Source of the DNA: Synechococcus sp. MW101C3
GTDB lineage: Bacteria > Cyanobacteriota > Cyanobacteriia > PCC-6307 > Cyanobiaceae
Length of the DNA stretch: 64,000 nucleotides
Direction: 5' to 3'
Assembly: GCF_002252635.1 (NCBI RefSeq)
Contig: NZ_NQKX01000007.1
Coordinates: 186,001-250,000 of the forward strand
This document shows positions 39,343 through 47,453 of the stretch, piece after piece (within the stretch, counting starts at the first letter, position 1; each line of letters opens with the position of its first letter). The position numbers and the translations under genes were made by a program. Below the pieces are notes generated by a model, which saw nothing but the letters and a program-made list of their open reading frames with translations, had not been told where the DNA came from and made no database searches.

Positions 39343-40172
39343 GCAAGCGACGCATCGGCCTGCTCGACAGCGGACTCGGCGGCCTGACCGTGCTGCGCCG
39401 CCTGGTGGAGCGGCATCCCGACCAGCCCTACATCTACCTGGGCGACACCGCCAGGGTGCCCTATGGCGAGCGCTCCAGGGGGGAGATCCGCTCGATTGCC
39501 GCCGAGGTGGTGAGCTGGCTGCAGCTGCAGTCGGTCGATGTGGTGCTGATGGCCTGCAACACCACCCATGCCCTGGCCCTTGATGTGGTGGAGGCCATTG
39601 CCGGCCGCGAGGTGCCGGTGCTGGGTCTGATCGACAGTGCTGCCACCGTGGTGCAGGGGGAACGGGTGGGCGTGCTGGCCACGCCGGCCACCGCAGCCAG
39701 CGGCGCCTATGGACGCGCCCTGCGCGCCGTGCGTCCGTTCATCAAGGTGGTGGAAGTGGGCTGCCCCGCCTTCGTGCCCCTGATCGAGCGGGGTGATCTC
39801 ACCGACCCGCAGCTGCGCGAGGCGGCCCACACTTATCTGAAGCCCCTGCTGGCCGCCGATGTGGACACCGTTGTGCTTGGCTGCACCCACTACCCCCTGC
39901 TGGAAGACCTGCTGCGGGAGCTGCTGCCCCAGCACGTGGTGCTGGTGGATCCGGCCGAGGCCGCCGTGGCGCGCCTGTCGGTCTGCATCGGCCGAACGCC
40001 GGCGCCGCTGCCGCAGCGCTGCGGCCTGCACCCGTCTCCCGCTCTGGCCAGTGGCAGCCGCTTCTGCGTGACTGGCGATCCGGAGGCCTTCGCCCGTGCC
40101 GCCATGCCCTGGCTGGGCTGGCGGCCGGTGGTGGAGCAGGTGGCGCTCTCAGCGCCGATCCAGGCCTTCTAG
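39339..40172 (+). CDS. murI: Glutamate racemase
   Basis: 277 residues, ATG overlapping the amidase stop. It supplies D-glutamate for peptidoglycan. GLLDSGLGGLTVLR, LGDTARVPYG, the first catalytic Cys in MACNTTHA and the second in VVLGCTHYPLLED are all present. Placement directly after a peptidoglycan amidase groups two cell-wall functions in one transcript, followed 23 bp later by the prenyl diphosphate synthase, which may share it. Confidence 0.95.
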   Translation: MSKRRIGLLDSGLGGLTVLRRLVERHPDQPYIYLGDTARVPYGERSRGEIRSIAAEVVSWLQLQSVDVVLMACNTTHALALDVVEAIAGREVPVLGLIDSAATVVQGERVGVLATPATAASGAYGRALRAVRPFIKVVEVGCPAFVPLIERGDLTDPQLREAAHTYLKPLLAADVDTVVLGCTHYPLLEDLLRELLPQHVVLVDPAEAAVARLSVCIGRTPAPLPQRCGLHPSPALASGSRFCVTGDPEAFARAAMPWLGWRPVVEQVALSAPIQAF

Positions 40173-40195
40173 GATCCATCCACTGAGCAGGGGTC

Positions 40196-41167
40196 ATGGC
40201 CACGGTCGCGCAATTGCTCCAGCCGGTCGAGAACGACCTCGAAACTCTGCTGAGCGATCTGCGCAGCCTGATCGGCGCCGGCCACCCGATCCTCCAGGCT
40301 GCAGCTGAGCACCTCTTTAGTGCCGGTGGCAAACGGATCCGCCCCGGCGTGGTTCTGCTGCTCTCACGGGCTCTCAGCCCTGATGGTGAGCTCTCCAGCC
40401 GGCACCGGCGCCTGGCTGAGATCACCGAAATGATTCACACCGCCTCCCTCGTCCACGACGACGTGGTCGATGAGGCCTCCACCCGCCGCGGCGTGGACAC
40501 GGTCCACAGCCGCTTCAACAATCGCCTGGCGGTGCTGGCGGGCGATTTCCTTTTCGCCCAGGCCAGCTGGCACCTCGCCAACCTCGACGACCTCGATGTG
40601 GTGAAGCTGCTCTCGCGCGTGATCATGGACCTGGCCGACGGCGAAGTGCGACAGGGTCTGTTCCGCTACGACACCGGCCAGAGCTTCGAGACCTACCTCG
40701 AAAAGAGCTACTGCAAAACTGCCTCGCTGATCGCCAACAGCGCCCGCGCCGCCGGGGTGCTGAGCAACCTGCCGGTCGATCGCCTCGATCAGCTCTACCG
40801 CTTCGGCCGCCAGTTGGGCCTGGCCTTCCAGGTGGTCGACGACATCCTCGACTTCACCGGCAGCGATCAGCAACTGGGAAAGCCTGCTGCCAGCGATCTG
40901 GCCGCCGGCTACCTCACGGCCCCGGTGCTCTTCGCCCTTGAGGAACGTCCGCCCCTGGCCGGGCTGATCGAGCGAGAGCTCTGCGAACCCGGCGACCTCG
41001 ATCAGGCGCTGGAGCTGGTGCGGGGCTGCGAAGCGATCCCCCGGTCGCGCACGCTGGCCGAAGGTTTTGCCCGAGAGGCCGGCGAAGCGCTCCAGTGGCT
41101 ACCGCCTTCCGCCTCCAGCGACGCCCTCAAGGCCCTGCCGGACTTCGTGCTCAGCCGCCTCTATTGA
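40196..41167 (+). CDS. sds: Long-chain trans-polyprenyl diphosphate synthase (solanesyl diphosphate synthase type)
   Basis: 323 residues. Both Asp-rich motifs are seen: HDDVVDEAS (about residue 88) and VDDILDFTGS (about 215), with GGKRIRPG near residue 43. Small residues before the first Asp motif agree with long-chain products. In cyanobacteria this enzyme makes the C45 side chain of plastoquinone-9; chain length here is inferred. It follows murI by 23 bp. UbiD (34953) is another quinone-pathway gene nearby. A ~300-bp AT-richer gap follows. Confidence 0.88.
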   Translation: MATVAQLLQPVENDLETLLSDLRSLIGAGHPILQAAAEHLFSAGGKRIRPGVVLLLSRALSPDGELSSRHRRLAEITEMIHTASLVHDDVVDEASTRRGVDTVHSRFNNRLAVLAGDFLFAQASWHLANLDDLDVVKLLSRVIMDLADGEVRQGLFRYDTGQSFETYLEKSYCKTASLIANSARAAGVLSNLPVDRLDQLYRFGRQLGLAFQVVDDILDFTGSDQQLGKPAASDLAAGYLTAPVLFALEERPPLAGLIERELCEPGDLDQALELVRGCEAIPRSRTLAEGFAREAGEALQWLPPSASSDALKALPDFVLSRLY

Positions 41168-41475
41168 GCGCGCTGTGCCGAGCTGAGTGGGCTTGCTCCG
41201 CCGAATCGCACCGCCGTTTGACCTGCTCTCACGCAATGGCCAGAGCAGGTTGCTGCACGAGGGATGGATCCATTAACCGAGAAGCCAGTTCTCCTTCACA
41301 CAGGCTGCTTCAAAATCAGGGAGGTGTGAAGATTCAAAGCCACAAGATCTCTCACATTTTGCTAGCGATTGGCGGGCAGCTTTACCCATGCTGAAAAGGA
41401 ACCCTCCCATGGACATCAATCAGCACCATTTCGAGCTACAAATCCTCTGACCTCCCCCTCTCAGAGATCCACACC
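41168..41475. other. Intergenic region after sds with inverted repeat
   Basis: No convincing gene is seen in these 308 bases, which are visibly less GC-rich than their surroundings from about 41260 onward. An 8-bp perfect inverted repeat (acctgctc at 41221 and gagcaggt at 41243, 14-base loop) may form a weak hairpin but lacks a T-run. The right part is likely promoter/leader for the RodZ-like gene; no clear -10/-35 pair can be assigned. Confidence 0.4.
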
Positions 41476-42339
41476 ATGAGCGAGGGCAGTCCCTCCAACC
41501 AACCCGTGCGCGACGTGGACGCCGAGGATCAGGCCGCGGCTAATGCACTGGGCGCATTGGGAGCCCAGCTCCGTCAAGCACGCGAGGCCAAGGGCATTGC
41601 CCTGCCGGAGCTTGCCAAGCGCCTGTTCTTCCGCGAGGAGCAGTTGAACGCGCTTGAAGCCGGCGACCGTGCCGCCCTGCCCGAGCTGGTGTACGTGATT
41701 GCCCAAGCGCAGCGCGTGGCCGGGGTGCTCGGGCTGGATGTGGCGCCGTTGTTGCAGCCGCTGCGCAACCTGCAGAAAAGTGGCCTCACCCACCGCTGCC
41801 TGGACCCAAGCACCTCAGCGACACAGCAGACGGCGCCAGGGTCCGCCAAGACCGCCGCCGCAGGCGTGATGGTCCGTTCCATTGCCGTGATGGCTCTGAT
41901 TGTGGGTGCTGGATCGGCGCTGGTGTGGGGCTGGCGGCGCTTCGATGCCGGCACCCTCCAGACACGGCTTTCCGCGCAGCCGGCTGCCCCCTCCCCTGCA
42001 CGGCCCGAGCCCCCGGCCAACGAACCAGCCCCTGCCATGGTGGCTCCGGTGGCCGTGCCGCCTGCTCCTGGCGATCTGCTGCTGAGCAGTAGTGCCCCCA
42101 GCTGGCTGGAAGTGCGTCAGGTGGGCGGCCCTGCCGGCGAGGAGGTGGTGTTCCGCGGCACCTTCAAGGGGGAGCGCCACTTTCCGCTCGGCGATGGCCT
42201 CAAGGTGCTGGCCGGGCGTCCCGACCTGGTGACGGCCCGTCTGGAAGGCAAACCGGCTGAACGCCTCGGTTCGATCGAACAGGTGCAGTGGCGCACCTTC
42301 AAGACTTCAGCAGCGGATCCGTCCGCTCCGCCTCCCTGA
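41476..42339 (+). CDS. RodZ-like helix-turn-helix membrane protein
   Basis: 287 residues. An N-terminal Xre-type HTH (about 25-95: LGAQLRQAREAKGIALPELAKRL is its start) is followed by one transmembrane segment (about 135-155, SIAVMALIVGAGSALVWGW). A Pro/Ala-rich linker leads to an extracytoplasmic beta domain (about 195-275) with SAPSWLEVRQV and RHFPLGDGLKVLAGRPDLV, as in RodZ C-terminal domains. RodZ links MreB to the envelope and sets rod shape. This topology matches, but identity as functional RodZ is inferred. Confidence 0.75.
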   Translation: MSEGSPSNQPVRDVDAEDQAAANALGALGAQLRQAREAKGIALPELAKRLFFREEQLNALEAGDRAALPELVYVIAQAQRVAGVLGLDVAPLLQPLRNLQKSGLTHRCLDPSTSATQQTAPGSAKTAAAGVMVRSIAVMALIVGAGSALVWGWRRFDAGTLQTRLSAQPAAPSPARPEPPANEPAPAMVAPVAVPPAPGDLLLSSSAPSWLEVRQVGGPAGEEVVFRGTFKGERHFPLGDGLKVLAGRPDLVTARLEGKPAERLGSIEQVQWRTFKTSAADPSAPPP

Positions 42340-42398
42340 GCACAAGAAGCCACCCCCCCAGGGGGCACCTCCGCAGGGTTGCTGGGGCGGAGCGGCCT

Positions 42399-43394
42399 TC
42401 ATTCCCTTTCCATCGCCACAATCTGATCGCGACCGTTCATCCGGGCCAGTTCTGAGGCTTTTGTTGCCCGCTGGAACAGGCTGGCGAAATCGGCGTCGGT
42501 GTCGCTCATGGTGGTGACTCCACCGCTGAGGTGAATCTGCTGCTCGCTGTGGAAGGACGACACACCAATATGGTGGACGCCCTCCAGCACGCTTTCCGCC
42601 AACCAGGTGGCCTGCTCATCGGTGCTGTTGATCAGCAGAATCGCGAATTCCTCGTCGCCCACCCGTCCGATCAGGTCCTGGTCCGCGGCGTGGCTGCGGC
42701 AGAGATCGGCCACTTTCACCAGCACCTCATCGCCCGCCTTGTGGCCTGAACGGCTGTTGATCATCCGGAAGTTGTCAATGTCGAGAATCACCAACGACAA
42801 CGGCACCTGGCGCTCCCGCGCATGCCTCAGTTCGAGTTCGCCGAGCTGAAGGAAAAGGCTGCGCCCCAGCAGATGGGTGATCGGGCAATGCAGCGACTGG
42901 CGGCGCATCTCGATTTCCCGCATCGCCAATTCAGCAATGCGCTCCAGAAGACGGATCTGCTGATCGCTGGGCTGGCGAGGCTTGCGGTCGATCACGCACA
43001 GCGTGCCGAGGTTGTGGCCGTCTTCAGAGGTAAGCGGTGCACCCGCATAGAAGCGAATCCTGGGCTCCTCCAGCACGAGGGGATTGGTGTTGAAGCGCGG
43101 GTCTTCGAGCGCATCGGGCACCACAAGCACGCCGTTGCCGGCGATGGCATGGGCGCAGAAGGCCATCTTGCGCGGTGTCTCGTCGATCTCCAGCCCCTGG
43201 CGGGCGATGAACCACTGGCGGTCGGTATCGATCAGGGAGATCAGGCCGATCGGTGTGTCAAGCAACTCAGTGGCCAGCTCCAGCAGGCGATCGAGGTGCG
43301 GATCCTTGCGATGATTGAGAAGGTCGTGGCGCTCCAGCGAGCGCAACCGCTGGAGTTCATCGACGGGGACCGGGTAGTCGGGGAAGGGGGACAT
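42399..43394 (-). CDS. GAF-GGDEF signalling protein with GDEEF active-site variant
   Basis: 331 residues. An N-terminal GAF domain (about 20-160: LDTPIGLISLIDTDRQWF, AFCAHAIAGNGVLVVPD, RFYAGAPL) precedes a GGDEF domain (about 170-331). The signature loop reads RVGDEEFAIL instead of the usual GGDEF/GGEEF: the second Gly is Asp. That Gly contacts GTP, so cyclase activity is questionable. The SGHKAGDEVL region before it is intact. The GAF domain may bind a tetrapyrrole or small ligand; no bilin Cys is evident. Divergent from the large CPBP gene across ~90 bp. Confidence 0.85.
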   Translation of the reverse strand: MSPFPDYPVPVDELQRLRSLERHDLLNHRKDPHLDRLLELATELLDTPIGLISLIDTDRQWFIARQGLEIDETPRKMAFCAHAIAGNGVLVVPDALEDPRFNTNPLVLEEPRIRFYAGAPLTSEDGHNLGTLCVIDRKPRQPSDQQIRLLERIAELAMREIEMRRQSLHCPITHLLGRSLFLQLGELELRHARERQVPLSLVILDIDNFRMINSRSGHKAGDEVLVKVADLCRSHAADQDLIGRVGDEEFAILLINSTDEQATWLAESVLEGVHHIGVSSFHSEQQIHLSGGVTTMSDTDADFASLFQRATKASELARMNGRDQIVAMERE

Positions 43395-43485
43395 TGCAAG
43401 GCCACGCGCAGACGGCTCCTGCCTCTGTTGTAGCCAGGCCAGGCTGCGTCACGCCCTGAGCCAGTGGGCTTGGCAACCGACTGGT

Positions 43486-46071
43486 ATGCAAAACAGCACC
43501 CAAGCGGCTCCCGTAACCTCGGCTCTCCCCCCGGTAGCCGTCGTGCCTCCCCGAACGCGCCGGCTGCGGCCCCTGCCCAGCGCCAGAAGGGCAGCGACCC
43601 TGGCCGCTGGTTTCTCCGCCGGTCTCGCCGCTGTTTTGGCGGCCTTGCTGGCGGTTCTGCTGCCCATGCTTCAGTCGGCGCAGGCGGCGACCGGGCCGTC
43701 CAGCTACGCCCTGGCCTGGGAGCAACCCTTCAACCGCCCAGATCACTACCCCCTTGATCAGCGTCCTGATCCGGCGCTCTACAAGCCGAACGGCGCCTGG
43801 ATCGGCCGGCTGATCCTGCCGGAGGCGCGCGCCGCGGATCCCGCCGGTCAGGGTCAAAGCGTCCAGGATCCCGGCGTCGACTGGGTGTGGCTGGAGGTGC
43901 AGCACGCGCCTCTCCAGCACGAGAAACTGGTGGGCCAGCGGCTGCGGCTGGGCTGGCAGGAGCGGCCGCTGTTGCAGGCCATGGTGCGCACCGTCAGCAC
44001 CGACATCCACTTGGATGCGGCGGCCCATGCGGCGATCGCTGCCGGCAACGTGCTGCCGCAGCGGCTCGATGGCCGCCGCGGCGTGGGTCCGCTGCAATCG
44101 CTGGCTGGGGCTCGCCCCCACGACGACGTGATCGTGCGGCTGGAGGAGGTGGAGCTCACCACCAGCCCCACCGGCAGCCCCGGCCTGGCGATCGCCCAGC
44201 CGCCGGTGCAGATCACCGGGCGCTATGTGGCCCTGGTGCAACTGCTGCAACCAGCCGCCGCCGCCGAGAACCCCGACGGCGATCGCTTCGAGGTGCGGCA
44301 CTTCGATCGGCACCAGGGCGGATTCAGCGGCCCGCTGGACGTGGTGCGGATTCCGCGGCAGCCACCTGATCGCGATGGGCGCCGGCTGTTCAACCCGGAT
44401 GGCCTGGTGGGGGATCCGATCGGCGCCGCCGGCTGGCTGGTGTACGGCGCGCCCGATGCCAGCGGCCTGTTCACGGCCCAGGCACTGCTGCCCCGGGCGC
44501 TGCTGCAGCCCCAGGCCGATCAGCTGGTGCAGGGCCGCGGCGCCGGCCTCGACTACGTGCTGCACCGCAACTGGGCCCGCACCCCCGAGCGCAAGGGCCG
44601 CTTCTCACGGGTTCAGGTGGGGGGAGAAGGCAGCTGGCAGCTGGGCGAGCGGGGCCTGCTGATCCACAGCTTCGGCGGCATCGGCGGCCCCGCTGGCGAA
44701 GCGATCGTGGCCGGGACCGTGACCGGCCACTTCGCCTTCGGCGACGCCGAACTGGGGCGCGACCCCTTCAGCGGTGAGCCGCTGTTTGCGCTCCGCTTTC
44801 ACCAGATCTATGCCAACAACCCCAACGGCATCGTGGCCGGCACCCAGGACTGGAGTGCCTACAGCGGCGATCTGCAGCGGGGCTGGCTGTGGCTGCGACC
44901 GATCTCCGATGTGCTGATCCGTCAGGACCTGTTCAGCGACGTGCAGCTCGGCCCCCGCCGCTTCTCCCTGCTCGACGAACTGGGGGTGCAGGCCAACGTG
45001 ATGATGGCCCGTTACCGCAGCGGCGACGGCACGGGCCTGTCGTCGGTGACGCCGGCCACCTCCTGCGTGCAGGATTCCAGCCAGACCCTCTACATCGCCC
45101 TGCAACGGCTGCGCCAGCAGGTGCTGGCCGATCCCGGGCTGATGGCCTGGTGGCGCGCCCATCCCAACGACAGCGACAGCCGGCGCTTCGAGCGGCTGCT
45201 GGCCCTGGGCCGGTCGCTCGACGACCTGCTCACTCCCTTCGGCATGGTGCGCTCCGACTGGGTGCGCAACGCGGCAGTGGTGGCCGGCGCTGACACGCTC
45301 ACCAGCGGTGAGCAGCATTTCGTGCGCGGGGAAAGCGTGCGCGATGCCCTGCTCAGCTGGCGTTCGATGCTGCCCCGCCGCGGCCATGACGACATCGCCC
45401 GCGTGTTCCTCCAGAACGGCTCGCAGCTGTGGTTCCAACGCACCAACCAGGTGCCGGGCCGCGACCCCGAGCTGCTGCCGCTGGCACCCACGCTGCTGCT
45501 CGGCCAGTGGCCCTGGTTGTCGGTGCCGCTGCGGCGGCTCTCCGATGCGGTGAGCACGCCGCTGCTGGGCGGCAATGGGCTGGTGGCGGCGCTGGGAATG
45601 CTGCTTTACGCACTGGTGGCCCTGCCGCTGGCGCGGCGCAGCGGCCTGCTGCGGCAGGGCTGGCGCTGGCGACCGCTGGGGCCAATGCTGCGCCAGGCGC
45701 CGCTGCTGCTGCTGATGCCAGCGCTGGGGGAGGAAGCGGTGTTCCGCGCCGCCCTGCTGCCGGCAGCCGCAATGGAGGGGGTGGGGCCCTGGTCGTCGCT
45801 GGCCTGGGGCGCCCTGAGCGTGGGGCTGTTCGTGGCCTACCACCCACTGGCTGGCGCCACCTGGTACCGGCCGGGGCGGCAGCTGTTCCGTGATCCGGCC
45901 TTCCTGCTCTCCTGCAGCTGGCTCGGCGCCGTGTGCGCGGGCGCCTTCCTGCTCAGCGGCTCGCTGTGGCCGCCCGTGCTGATCCATTGGCTGGCCGTGA
46001 CCCTGTGGCTGTGGCCCCTGGGCGGACGCCTGCGGTTGAGGATGGAGGCCCCAAGGCCGGTGGCCCCATGA
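43486..46071 (+). CDS. Large membrane protein with C-terminal CPBP metalloprotease domain
   Basis: 861 residues. After a basic Pro-rich start, a transmembrane/signal segment (about 45-66) leads into roughly 600 residues of mostly soluble, extracytoplasmic-looking sequence that I do not recognise. The C-terminal ~190 residues have several helices with CPBP motifs: GEEAVFRAALLPA (EExxxR), FVAYHPL (FxxxH) and LIHWLAV. It may be a surface-facing sensor/protease fusion. The stop overlaps the next gene (ATGA). The unusual size relative to typical 200-300-residue CPBP proteins is the notable point. Confidence 0.75.
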   Translation: MQNSTQAAPVTSALPPVAVVPPRTRRLRPLPSARRAATLAAGFSAGLAAVLAALLAVLLPMLQSAQAATGPSSYALAWEQPFNRPDHYPLDQRPDPALYKPNGAWIGRLILPEARAADPAGQGQSVQDPGVDWVWLEVQHAPLQHEKLVGQRLRLGWQERPLLQAMVRTVSTDIHLDAAAHAAIAAGNVLPQRLDGRRGVGPLQSLAGARPHDDVIVRLEEVELTTSPTGSPGLAIAQPPVQITGRYVALVQLLQPAAAAENPDGDRFEVRHFDRHQGGFSGPLDVVRIPRQPPDRDGRRLFNPDGLVGDPIGAAGWLVYGAPDASGLFTAQALLPRALLQPQADQLVQGRGAGLDYVLHRNWARTPERKGRFSRVQVGGEGSWQLGERGLLIHSFGGIGGPAGEAIVAGTVTGHFAFGDAELGRDPFSGEPLFALRFHQIYANNPNGIVAGTQDWSAYSGDLQRGWLWLRPISDVLIRQDLFSDVQLGPRRFSLLDELGVQANVMMARYRSGDGTGLSSVTPATSCVQDSSQTLYIALQRLRQQVLADPGLMAWWRAHPNDSDSRRFERLLALGRSLDDLLTPFGMVRSDWVRNAAVVAGADTLTSGEQHFVRGESVRDALLSWRSMLPRRGHDDIARVFLQNGSQLWFQRTNQVPGRDPELLPLAPTLLLGQWPWLSVPLRRLSDAVSTPLLGGNGLVAALGMLLYALVALPLARRSGLLRQGWRWRPLGPMLRQAPLLLLMPALGEEAVFRAALLPAAAMEGVGPWSSLAWGALSVGLFVAYHPLAGATWYRPGRQLFRDPAFLLSCSWLGAVCAGAFLLSGSLWPPVLIHWLAVTLWLWPLGGRLRLRMEAPRPVAP

Positions 46072-46451
46072 CCCTCGAACGGTTCAAGCAGGCCCTGGCC
46101 ACATTGATGGAGCAGGCGCCCACCGACCCCCTGGAGCGGGATGAGTTCTTCGAAGTGAACCCGCTGCCCGCCGCCGATGGCCCCTTTGAGGTGGTGGTGG
46201 TCGACGAGGAGCAGGGGATCTTCGCCGCGCTGTATCTCGACCGCCTGTTCGAGGAGGAGGAAGCTGAAGGCCAGGACGAGGTTGAAGCGCTGGTGCCCGC
46301 CTACCTGCAGGAGGCGTTCGGGCTGGAGCGGCACGACTGGCAGCCCACCGCTCCCTTCGATCTGGGCTGGCGGTCGCGGGAATTTCTCTGGTTTCTGGAA
46401 TTCCAGCTCCCCGGTCTCACGCCGCCCTGTCACAGCGACGCCGTCAGCTGA
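46068..46451 (+). CDS. Conserved-looking small acidic hypothetical protein
   Basis: 127 residues, ATG overlapping the CPBP stop, so co-translated with it. Very acidic in the centre (LFEEEEAEGQDEVEAL). FEVVVVDEEQGIFAALYLDRLF and REFLWFLEFQLPG flank it. No transmembrane segment, signal peptide or known domain was recognised. The coupling suggests a partner or regulator of the CPBP protein, but there is no direct evidence. Confidence 0.65.
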   Translation: MTLERFKQALATLMEQAPTDPLERDEFFEVNPLPAADGPFEVVVVDEEQGIFAALYLDRLFEEEEAEGQDEVEALVPAYLQEAFGLERHDWQPTAPFDLGWRSREFLWFLEFQLPGLTPPCHSDAVS

Positions 46452-46511
46452 GTGAGGGCTAGCGCGGGGCGCAGACGGCTGAGTGTGCGCTGACCGGGGG
46501 CTCAGAAGGCT

Positions 46512-47312
46512 TCAGCGCCCCCTGACGATCACCGGTGTGCCACCGCCTGGAGCGGTGCCGGGCAGGGCGGGCACCACCGAGGTCTGACCGTCCCATTTGT
46601 CGAGGAACAGCTTGTAGAGCACCTGGTCATCGAGGCTGGAGTTGAGGATCTGGTAGCGCTTGGCCTCCTGATCGGCGATCTTCACTTCGGTCTGGGCGCG
46701 CAGCAGCCGCTGCTCGGCGATCTGTTTCTGCTCGATGGCGGCGCGGTATTCCTCGGCGATCTGCAGACCGGTGAGGTCGAGGCCCTGCACGATCACGTAG
46801 TTGAACTTGCTGAGTTCTTCCGCCACCTTCTCCTGCACCAGGGCGGAGATGTCGTTCCATTCGGTGGCGATCGTCACCAGCTCGTACTGGGAAAACACCG
46901 ATTTGAGCGCCTTGAGCAACGAGGGCTGGATCACCCGCGGATAGATCTGGGAGTTATCGGTGGCGATCGTTTCGAACACGCGGGCCGCCTCGCTGGGCTT
47001 GATCGCGTACTTCACCGTGGCGGTGGCCTCGATCACCTGCAGATCCTTGGTGAGGGTGGAGAACTGCTCCGGCCGCACCTGGGTGCGCACATCAAAGAAC
47101 GAGGTGGCCTGAATCAAGGGGATCTTGAGGTTGGGGCCTGGGTCGCGCTGGTTGCCGGTCACCTTGCCGAGCGTGGTGACCACGGCGACGTTGCCGGCCG
47201 GCACGATGAAGATCGTCTGGGTGAAGAGGATCAGCAGCGCCACGGCCCCGGCGATCAGCAGCTGAAACATGGCGCCCGGGCCATCACCGGCCGGTCGCAT
47301 CGAGCCTTGCAT
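46512..47312 (-). CDS. SPFH/prohibitin-family membrane protein
   Basis: 266 residues. One N-terminal transmembrane helix (about 14-36, FQLLIAGAVALLILFTQTIF) is followed by an SPFH domain (GNVAVVTTLGKV, RTQVRPEQFSTLTKDLQVIEA split over strands, VQEKVAEELSKF) and a Glu/Ala-rich coiled coil (EEYRAAIEQKQIAEQRLLRA). These proteins oligomerise as membrane scaffolds, often with proteases. An internal ATG 14 codons in would remove only a polar tail. No FtsH is adjacent. Divergent from the porin gene. Confidence 0.88.
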   Translation of the reverse strand: MQGSMRPAGDGPGAMFQLLIAGAVALLILFTQTIFIVPAGNVAVVTTLGKVTGNQRDPGPNLKIPLIQATSFFDVRTQVRPEQFSTLTKDLQVIEATATVKYAIKPSEAARVFETIATDNSQIYPRVIQPSLLKALKSVFSQYELVTIATEWNDISALVQEKVAEELSKFNYVIVQGLDLTGLQIAEEYRAAIEQKQIAEQRLLRAQTEVKIADQEAKRYQILNSSLDDQVLYKLFLDKWDGQTSVVPALPGTAPGGGTPVIVRGR

Positions 47313-47453
47313 GGTGGTGGGGCGTAGGGAGTGCGCACCCTAGGGGGAGCCTGTGGCGGGAGTGCGAAGCAGGAAACCGGGATCCCGCCGCCGGCAGGCT
47401 GCCAACACCGGCAGGCGCTGAACAAAGGGAAGCGTTGACCTGAACAACCGCCG

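Noticed and set aside
41221-41250. Intrinsic terminator after the prenyl diphosphate synthase gene
   Set aside because: The stem is only 8 bp with a 14-base loop and no T-run.
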